From: Eudoraea sp. | GTDB lineage: Bacteria > Bacteroidota > Bacteroidia > Flavobacteriales > Flavobacteriaceae | Length of the DNA: 19,979 nucleotides | Assembly (NCBI GenBank): GCA_013041785.1 | Contig: JABDRK010000395.1 | Coordinates: 1 to 19,979 of the forward strand | Direction: 5' to 3' | Shown: positions 14,628 to 19,979 of the stretch, one piece after another | Position numbering within the stretch: the first letter of the stretch is position 1 | Layout of the letters: the number at the start of each line of letters is the position of its first letter | The notes under the pieces: model-generated | Seen by the model: the letters and a program-made list of their open reading frames with translations, nothing else | Told to the model about the DNA's origin: nothing | Databases searched by the model: none | Translations under genes and position numbers: made by a program

Positions 14628-15263
14628 ATGAAAAAAGCGAGTATACTAATGATCCTGGGCCCTTTATTCCTGTTGGGATTATATTTCCTGCCCCTGTGGA
14701 ATATCATGCTGGGAGCCCCTCAATACCCTGAGCCTCTTGGAATGAATATCCATATCGATGGGATAAGGGGGGTAAGCGAATTTGATATTCAGAACATTGA
14801 CGGCCTTAACCATTACATCGGGATGCGGACCCTGCCGAAAGATGAGGAAATGTGGGAATTCAGTGCCTTTCCCCTCATAGTTGGCGGAATGATAGCCTTA
14901 GGGGTACTTACCGGCCTGTTGGGATTTTTTAGAAAAGTTAGTTATAAATGGTTCTTCGGCTGGTTGCTGCTGATGTCGCTTCTCGGTGTTCTTGGTATGT
15001 ATGACTTCAATGCATGGATGGTGGATTACGGGACCAATCTTGATCCAAATGCCATTATGAAGCTGACCAATCCGGATGGTAGCCCGATGTCCTATAAACC
15101 ACCGCTATTAGGTCACGTTAAAATGCTGAACTTCGATGTTACTTCGATGCCCGCCGCAGGTGCCTGGTTGATGTTTGTGGGGATGACCCTGATTTTGATT
15201 GCAGGCTACTTTGGATGGAAGGCTTCCAAAACAGAGCCGGTCCTGAAGGCCACTGAGGCCTAA
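14628..15263 (+). CDS. nos-operon integral membrane protein at the NosB position
   Basis: A 211-residue protein with four likely membrane segments (about residues 5-25, 82-101, 108-125 and 178-197). A 55-residue loop after the first segment contains NIDGLNHYIGMRTLP, and a second outer-type loop contains GHVKMLNF. It follows nosZ directly, the place held by nosB in clade II clusters such as that of Wolinella. I cannot show homology to NosB from sequence alone, so no symbol is given. The His and Met residues in the first loop (NHYIGM) could bind copper, which is inference. A role in NosZ maturation, copper supply or electron transfer is the likely range. Confidence 0.72.
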   Translation: MKKASILMILGPLFLLGLYFLPLWNIMLGAPQYPEPLGMNIHIDGIRGVSEFDIQNIDGLNHYIGMRTLPKDEEMWEFSAFPLIVGGMIALGVLTGLLGFFRKVSYKWFFGWLLLMSLLGVLGMYDFNAWMVDYGTNLDPNAIMKLTNPDGSPMSYKPPLLGHVKMLNFDVTSMPAAGAWLMFVGMTLILIAGYFGWKASKTEPVLKATEA

Positions 15264-15279
15264 ACTCTTGAATTCAAGC

Positions 15280-15723
15280 ATGAAAATCATAAGAACATAT
15301 ATTACATTCCTATTTCTGGCACTGCTGCTTATGGGCAGTTGCAATATAGCGCCTGATCCTATTACCTATGGATCGGATACCTGCCACTTCTGTCGCATGA
15401 CCATAGTAGATAAACAACATGCTTCAGAAATAGTTACGGGAAAAGGCAAGGTGTTTAAGTTTGATGCCGTGGAATGTATGCTTAATTATATGAAGGGGCT
15501 GGAAGATAAGTCCATTGCTTTATTCCTCGTGAACGGGTATACAGGTCCCGGAGAATTGATAGACGCGACTGAGGCGACCTATCTCGTTAGTGAAGGCATC
15601 CCAAGCCCGATGGGGGAGTATCTGACAGCATTTAAAACGGAGATTGAAGCCATTGAAGCACAACAAAAACACGGAGGAGAACTCTATTCCTGGCAGGAGA
15701 TGAGAAATCGTTTTAAAGATTAA
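15280..15723 (+). CDS. nosL: Copper chaperone lipoprotein NosL
   Basis: A 147-residue exported protein. The signal peptide ends in LLMGSC, with Cys21 as the probable lipidated residue. The mature protein has the NosL copper-binding motif in GSDTCHFCRM (Cys35, Cys38, Met40) followed by KQHASEI and FKFDAVECM, as in the family. NosL binds Cu(I) and hands it to the NosDFY-NosZ assembly path. It lies 16 bases after the preceding membrane protein gene. The ATG at 15280 is preferred over an in-frame TTG at 15268 because it places the signal peptide normally. Confidence 0.92.
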   Translation: MKIIRTYITFLFLALLLMGSCNIAPDPITYGSDTCHFCRMTIVDKQHASEIVTGKGKVFKFDAVECMLNYMKGLEDKSIALFLVNGYTGPGELIDATEATYLVSEGIPSPMGEYLTAFKTEIEAIEAQQKHGGELYSWQEMRNRFKD

Positions 15724-15726
15724 GAA

Positions 15727-16020
15727 ATGTACAAAATTGGCCAGCAAATTAAAACCCAGCCTATAAACGGAATACAGGTCCGAAAACTTTTAAAGGATAA
15801 AGATCTGCAGATCTTGAGCATTACGCTCGAAAAAGGAGCCGTGCTCCCGGAACACAGCTCTCCCAAAGAGGCAACCCTTATAGTTCTGGAAGGTGCCCTG
15901 GACTTTCATATTCAGGGAAAAACCTACTTCCTGGAGCACCTGGAAGATTTCTCCTTTCCCAAAGAATTGCCCCATTGGGTAGAGGCTCGGGAAAATTCAA
16001 GATTCTTAATTATCCGCTGA
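15727..16020 (+). CDS. Small cupin-domain protein in the nos operon
   Basis: A 97-residue single-domain cupin. Motif 1 is around PEHSSPKEATLIVLEGALDF (His43, Glu48) and motif 2 around FPKELPHWVEA (His83). These residues could bind a divalent metal, though the motif-1 pattern has fewer histidines than metal-rich cupins. There is no signal peptide, so it should be cytoplasmic, unlike most nos products. It starts 3 bases after nosL and ends 1 base before the CopD-like gene, so it is firmly part of the operon. A role in copper handling, sensing or protection is only a guess. Confidence 0.8.
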   Translation: MYKIGQQIKTQPINGIQVRKLLKDKDLQILSITLEKGAVLPEHSSPKEATLIVLEGALDFHIQGKTYFLEHLEDFSFPKELPHWVEARENSRFLIIR

Positions 16021-16021
16021 A

Positions 16022-16456
16022 ATGGTCCTCAAAAGCATCATTTTCATCCATATTCTGGCTGCCACTGTCTGGACAGGAGGCCATCTGATCCTCTCCATTG
16101 GTTTCCTTCCAAAAGCTTTGAAAAATAAGAATTTCGGCATCATCGAATGGTTCGAGTCCCGCTTTGAACCCATCGGGTTGCCTGCCCTGCTAATCCTGAT
16201 CCTTACCGGGATCTATATCACAACGGTGTACGCCCCGGATTTCTTTCAGCTAAGCTGGCAAGACCACTATACCCGACATATCTTATTGAAATTTGGCCTT
16301 ATGATACTGACACTTCTATTGGCAGTACATGCCCGGTTTTTCCTAATCCCGAAGAAAGCACTGATTCCTCTGGCAATCCATATCATTGCGGTTACACTTT
16401 TCTCCGTACTTTTTGTACTATTGGGATTCAGTGCACGAAGTGGCGGTATATTATGA
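16022..16456 (+). CDS. CopD-like four-helix membrane protein in the nos operon
   Basis: A 144-residue protein with four hydrophobic segments. The first helix carries FIHILAATVWTGGHLIL with two spaced histidines (His10, His21). A further His is in the third helix region (LLAVHARFFL), and another is in the fourth (PLAIHIIAV). This pattern resembles the CopD domain and related membrane cytochrome-like families, where helix histidines bind copper or haem b. It might carry copper across the membrane or pass electrons from quinol, which would be interesting in a cluster without NosR. It starts 1 base after the cupin stop and overlaps nosD by four bases (ATGA). Confidence 0.72.
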   Translation: MVLKSIIFIHILAATVWTGGHLILSIGFLPKALKNKNFGIIEWFESRFEPIGLPALLILILTGIYITTVYAPDFFQLSWQDHYTRHILLKFGLMILTLLLAVHARFFLIPKKALIPLAIHIIAVTLFSVLFVLLGFSARSGGIL

Positions 16457-17703
16457 TACAGATCTCCAAACATAGCATTTACTTCTTGATTGTGGCTCTG
16501 CTGATGATTCTACCTCAGTGCCAGGCCGGAATCATTGAAGTCTGTGATAGATGTGAGGTGAAGACTATTAAGCAAGGCATCGCTCAGGCAGAAGATCAGG
16601 ATACACTTTTAATCAAAAAAGGGGTTTACAAGGAGTTCAATATCCTAATTGACAAACCTATAAGCCTGATTGGGGATGACTTTCCAATAGTAGACGGGCA
16701 GGAAAAGGGAGAAATTTTTCGAATTGTCTCCGATAATGTCCGTATCCAGGGGCTGGCTATTGTGAATGTCGGAGTTAGTTATACCACAGACTATGCCGCC
16801 ATCCGGGTGGTTCGAAGTAGTAATTTCCAGATAGAAGAAAATCGGTTTGAGAACCTTTTCTTTGGAATTTTTCTGGAAAAGTCTTCTAAGGGTATTGTCA
16901 AAGGAAATCGAATTATGGGAATTGCCCGGGATGAATACAATTCCGGCAACGGGGTTCATCTTTGGTATTCCAATAACATATTGGTCACGGACAACCAGAT
17001 AGAAGGTGTCCGAGACGGGATATATCTTGAATTTTCGGATACCATACGCATTCGGGGGAATGAAAGCCGTAAAAACCTACGTTATGGCCTGCATTTCATG
17101 TTTTCCAACAACAACCAGTATACGGATAATCTTTTTGAAAACAATGGTGCTGGTGTGGCCGTCATGTTCTCCAGGCAGATACGCATGACCGGGAACCGTT
17201 TCAGGAAAAACTGGGGACCTGCGTCTTACGGGATGCTGCTCAAGGAAATCAATGATGCAGAAATAATAGACAATCTCTTTGAAGAAAACACAGTCGGGAT
17301 CAATATTGAAGGATCAAACCGGATTACTTATCAGGGAAACCGGTTCGTTAGCAATGGGTGGGCCGTAAAAGTTTTAGGTGCCTGCTATACCAACAGGTTC
17401 CTTGGGAATGATTTTCTTTACAATTCTTTTGACCTGTCCTATAACAGCAACATAAACGATAATCTCTTTGAAGGAAACTACTGGAGCAATTATTCAGGAT
17501 ATGATTTGGACATGGATGGCATTGGGGATGTGCCCCACCGCCCGGTAAAGCTGTTTTCCTATATTGTAAATCGCACCCCGGAAACCCTTATTCTGCTTCG
17601 GAGCCTATTTATGGATCTGATCGATTTTTCCGAACGGGTATCCCCTGTATTTACTCCAGATAATCTGGTAGATGCCAAACCTAAAATGCGCGTTGTCCAA
17701 TGA
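16453..17703 (+). CDS. nosD: NosD, periplasmic right-handed beta-helix protein for NosZ maturation
   Basis: A 416-residue exported protein with a Sec-type signal (about residues 1-25). It is followed by the parallel beta-helix repeats of the NosD/carbohydrate-binding CASH family, with many turns of the form NxIEGxRDGIYLEFSDxxxIRGN. NosD works with the NosFY ABC transporter to build the CuZ sulfide-bridged copper cluster of NosZ. The C-terminus keeps the family pattern NYWSNYSGYDLDMDGIGDVPHRP. A CDRC motif (residues 31-34) at the start of the mature protein could bind metal. The ATG overlaps the CopD-like gene by four bases, and the stop overlaps nosF by four. Confidence 0.93.
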   Translation: MIQISKHSIYFLIVALLMILPQCQAGIIEVCDRCEVKTIKQGIAQAEDQDTLLIKKGVYKEFNILIDKPISLIGDDFPIVDGQEKGEIFRIVSDNVRIQGLAIVNVGVSYTTDYAAIRVVRSSNFQIEENRFENLFFGIFLEKSSKGIVKGNRIMGIARDEYNSGNGVHLWYSNNILVTDNQIEGVRDGIYLEFSDTIRIRGNESRKNLRYGLHFMFSNNNQYTDNLFENNGAGVAVMFSRQIRMTGNRFRKNWGPASYGMLLKEINDAEIIDNLFEENTVGINIEGSNRITYQGNRFVSNGWAVKVLGACYTNRFLGNDFLYNSFDLSYNSNINDNLFEGNYWSNYSGYDLDMDGIGDVPHRPVKLFSYIVNRTPETLILLRSLFMDLIDFSERVSPVFTPDNLVDAKPKMRVVQ

Positions 17704-18410
17704 TCCAAATCGAAAAAATATATAAGCGGTTCGGCAGGAATGAGGTGCTCAAAGGAGTAGATCTGAACATCCCCGAAGGAGGAATCTACGCGGTACTGGG
17801 ACCTAACGGTTCTGGAAAAACCACGCTCATCAAATGTGTTTTAGGGCTGATGATACCGGATCAGGGCGATATAAAAGTTGCAGATAAACCGATAAGCAAA
17901 CAATGGAAGTACAGGGAGGAAATCAATTATCTGCCCCAGATTGCCAATTTTCCGGGAAACATCCGGGTACGCGAACTGATCCATATGATCAATGACCTTC
18001 GCAAGAAGGCAGGAGATGAAAGTTACCTGGTTAGCTTGTTCAAACTGGAACCTTTCCTGGAAAAAAAACTCGCCAACCTATCCGGGGGCACCAAACAAAA
18101 GGTGAACCTGGTACTGGCCTTTATGTTTGACAGCCCCGTTATTGTCCTGGATGAGCCCACCTCGGGGCTTGACCCGGCTTCCCTGATTGCCCTGAAAAAG
18201 TTGATTCAGAAGGAAAAGGAAGCAGGTAAAACCTTTCTGATCACTACCCATATCATGCAGTTTGTGGAAGAGGTGGCAGATCAGATAATTTACTTGCTGG
18301 AAGGAAAGATCTATTACACAGGGACCCTTTCGGGTTTGCTTGAAAAAACCGGTCAAAAAGATCTGGAACATGCCATTGCGGCCATAACAAGTGAAAAAAG
18401 GCATGCTTAA
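17700..18410 (+). CDS. nosF: NosF, ATP-binding protein of the NosFY ABC transporter
   Basis: A 236-residue ABC ATPase. Walker A is GPNGSGKTT (34-42), the signature is LSGGTKQK (127-134), Walker B is VIVLDEP (147-153) and the switch His is His184 in ITTHIMQF. It powers the NosY membrane component in sulfur or cluster supply to NosZ via NosD. It starts within an ATGA overlap with nosD and ends 8 bases inside the preferred nosY frame, so nosDFY are translationally coupled. Confidence 0.94.
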   Translation: MIQIEKIYKRFGRNEVLKGVDLNIPEGGIYAVLGPNGSGKTTLIKCVLGLMIPDQGDIKVADKPISKQWKYREEINYLPQIANFPGNIRVRELIHMINDLRKKAGDESYLVSLFKLEPFLEKKLANLSGGTKQKVNLVLAFMFDSPVIVLDEPTSGLDPASLIALKKLIQKEKEAGKTFLITTHIMQFVEEVADQIIYLLEGKIYYTGTLSGLLEKTGQKDLEHAIAAITSEKRHA

Positions 18411-19185
18411 AATTCTCAAATACAGCTTTAAAGATCTTATAAGGAGCCGTTGGAGCTATGTATACTTCCTGTTCTATTTGCTGCTTGGTTTTGTGTTGTT
18501 GTTCCTGAATAACGATCTCTCCAAGGCCGTTATTACTTTAATGAATATCATTGTCGTCCTGGTTCCGCTGATCGCAACCATTTTCGGAATAATGTACTAT
18601 TATAACTCCAGGGAGTTTATCGAACTCCTGCTCGCCCAACCCCTGAAACGGTCTTCCATCTTCCTGGGGCTATACCTGGGTGTTGCAGGATCCCTCACCC
18701 TGAGCCTCGTTCTTGGTTTGGGGCTGCCCTTTGCACTGTATGGTCTATTTAAGAGCGGGGATATCCTGAACTTTTCCCTGCTAATCGTCATCGGGGCATT
18801 CCTTACATTTATCTTCAATGGACTCGCATTCAATATTGGCATTGCGAATGAAAACAGAATCAAAGGGTTTGGGTATGCCGTGCTCCTTTGGCTATTTTTG
18901 GCAGTAATTTACGATGGGCTGTTCCTACTGGCCCTTATAGTGTTCGAAGAATACCCGCTGGACACATTTTCCCTGGCTGCCACAGTATTTAACCCCATTG
19001 ATCTTTCAAGAATCCTGATCCTTCTTGAATTGGATATTTCAGCCCTTTTGGGTTATACCGGTGCAATTTTTAAGGCATTTTTTGGAACACGTATAGGAAT
19101 TATTTCCGCTACGATCATGCTTTTGATATGGACATTGGTTCCGTTATGGTCTTTCATAAGGCGGGCAAACAAAAAGGATTTTTAA
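18403..19185 (+). CDS. nosY: NosY, membrane subunit of the NosFY ABC transporter
   Basis: A 260-residue integral membrane protein with about six hydrophobic segments. The start MLKILKYSFKDLIRSRWSYVYF and the central YNSREFIELLLAQPLKRSSIFLG are typical of NosY/ABC-2 type permeases. It pairs with NosF to drive maturation of the NosZ copper site. The ATG at 18403 follows AAAAAAGG and is preferred; a GTG at 18391 in the same frame would add four residues. It is the last gene of the operon. Its TAA (19183-19185) overlaps the stop of the convergent DUF1643 gene, so no terminator separates them. Confidence 0.92.
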   Translation: MLKILKYSFKDLIRSRWSYVYFLFYLLLGFVLLFLNNDLSKAVITLMNIIVVLVPLIATIFGIMYYYNSREFIELLLAQPLKRSSIFLGLYLGVAGSLTLSLVLGLGLPFALYGLFKSGDILNFSLLIVIGAFLTFIFNGLAFNIGIANENRIKGFGYAVLLWLFLAVIYDGLFLLALIVFEEYPLDTFSLAATVFNPIDLSRILILLELDISALLGYTGAIFKAFFGTRIGIISATIMLLIWTLVPLWSFIRRANKKDF

Positions 19186-19706
19186 GGTTGATATTTGTCA
19201 ATAAAATTCCCATAATGTCCTCTTGAAGGATGGATTTTAGTGACTAAAATTGTTTTGCCAGGATACCGTTCCAAAACTTCCAGCACCGAGTTTTTCCGCT
19301 GTTGATGACCGGCAGACTTTCCCCAGGCAATCAGGACAATATCTGCAGCATCGATAGTTTCTTGCAGGTATTGATCGTTCAGGGGTCCCACCTGTTCCGG
19401 TCTCCCTTCAAAATCCCGGGTTTGGATATAGGCAAAAAGGTTTACTATAGATAATTTGCTTACGTTTTCGAAATAGGGGGAGGCTTTTTCAAACATCAGT
19501 TTTTCCAGAAATTGAACCGACTTATCGGCCCGGGTTTCATCGGCCACGCTGGGATTCAGCATAATGGCACATACCTGTTTCCCCGGTACTTCTTTTCTTG
19601 TTTCGATCTCCAGGAGGTAGCGGAAGCTCCCACAGTCAGAAAAGACGGCTGAAATTTTTAGCCCTTCAAGATGTCGGAATAGTTTTGGTTTGGATGGACT
19701 TTTCAT
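19182..19706 (-). CDS. DUF1643-family protein
   Basis: A 174-residue soluble protein. The pattern CAIMLNPSVADETRADKS (around residues 46-63), LSIVNLFAYIQTRD, VGPLNDQYL and DIVLIAWGKSAG matches DUF1643, a family of unknown biochemical role. The start at 19706 is chosen because its ATG overlaps the stop of the upstream gene as ATGA; a longer frame starting at 19733 would add nine residues and overlap by 31 bases. No catalytic mechanism can be stated. The gene shares its last bases with the nosY stop on the other strand. Confidence 0.82.
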   Translation of the reverse strand: MKSPSKPKLFRHLEGLKISAVFSDCGSFRYLLEIETRKEVPGKQVCAIMLNPSVADETRADKSVQFLEKLMFEKASPYFENVSKLSIVNLFAYIQTRDFEGRPEQVGPLNDQYLQETIDAADIVLIAWGKSAGHQQRKNSVLEVLERYPGKTILVTKIHPSRGHYGNFIDKYQP

Positions 19707-19979
19707 GTAGCCGTTGAAGGTTTCCTGCCCCATTCACCAAACCACCATTTGGGTTTTTGCTGCATTTTTACCAGGTTGAAACGCTTGATGGCATGGGTCT
19801 GAATATGGGCGACCATCTCATCCACCGAATCGGTAATGTACAGGAGGTCCATGTCCTCCGGGCTGATGCTTTCATTTTTAGCCATCAGCTGGATATGTTC
19901 ATACAGTTCTTTGTGATAGTCTTTACCTATAATGACAATTGGGAAATTTTCGATCATCTTCGTCTGGATCAGGGTAAGG
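19703..19979 (-). CDS. LOG family (TIGR00730 Rossmann-fold) protein, C-terminal part only
   Basis: The frame is open to the window edge, so the N-terminal part is outside. The visible residues begin LTLIQTKMIENFPIVIIGKD and include YHKELYEHIQLM and YITDSVDEMVAHI, which match the C-terminal half of TIGR00730/LOG proteins. That family includes cytokinin-riboside 5'-monophosphate phosphoribohydrolases and nucleotide-5'-monophosphate nucleosidases, so hydrolysis of a nucleoside monophosphate is likely. An internal ATG at 19957 is not the start. The stop overlaps the DUF1643 start by four bases, so the two are co-translated. Confidence 0.8.
   Translation of the reverse strand, partial: LTLIQTKMIENFPIVIIGKDYHKELYEHIQLMAKNESISPEDMDLLYITDSVDEMVAHIQTHAIKRFNLVKMQQKPKWWFGEWGRKPSTAT

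Noticed and set aside
18391..18402. GTG start for nosY adding four residues
   Set aside because: The ATG at 18403 has a better upstream AAAAAAGG and a shorter overlap with nosF. The GTG cannot be fully excluded.

Overview
The window reads as chromosomal DNA of a Bacteroidota member, most likely a marine-type member of the class Flavobacteriia. Three observations point there: several promoters match the Bacteroidetes -7 element TAnnTTTG, Shine-Dalgarno sequences are weak, and exported proteins are mostly lipoproteins with short lipoboxes. The family content also fits: ribosomal protein S16 with an Ala/Glu-rich tail, a clade II Sec-type NosZ, and a FAS1 lipoprotein inside a nos operon. No tRNA, rRNA, CRISPR array, insertion sequence or phage gene was seen. 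There is no gene-free stretch longer than about 150 bases.

Left part (1-8456), metabolic and housekeeping genes. A translation block, rpsP (5' end missing), rimM and trmN6, runs on the + strand. It converges on a two-gene - strand unit made of an AdiC-like amino-acid permease and an amidinotransferase-fold (dimethylargininase-like) hydrolase. Next on the + strand come an orphan Rieske oxygenase and a glutaryl-CoA dehydrogenase with a near-ideal promoter. These converge on a second - strand pair, a NahK-like anomeric sugar kinase and a sugar-phosphate nucleotidyltransferase, which together look like a route from a free (amino)sugar to a nucleotide sugar.

Right part (8460-19185), a low-oxygen and N2O-respiration region. 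hemN (oxygen-independent haem synthesis) and a two-domain universal stress protein are followed by a bidirectional terminator. An Rrf2-type Fe-S regulator then faces a ten-gene + strand nos operon: cytochrome c lipoprotein, FAS1 lipoprotein, nosZ, a NosB-position membrane protein, nosL, a cupin, a CopD-like membrane protein, nosD, nosF and nosY. The first four exported products with clear signals (cytochrome c, FAS1, NosZ, NosL) all have lipoboxes, so N2O reduction is probably membrane-tethered. NosR is not seen. The most informative regulatory signal is that hemN and the nos operon each carry a TGAT-N4-ATCA palindrome (FNR/CRP type) centred exactly 29.5 bp before the first base of a TAnnTTTG element. 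A second palindrome (GGACA-N4-TGTCC) lies between the nos FNR-type box and the Rrf2 gene and is a candidate Rrf2 operator.

Right edge (19182-19979): a DUF1643 protein and the C-terminal part of a LOG/TIGR00730-family protein lie on the - strand, coupled by an ATGA overlap and converging on nosY with overlapping stop codons.

The nos cluster itself is a known type of system. What is less understood here is its accessory set (FAS1, cupin, CopD-like, NosB-position protein) and its regulatory region.
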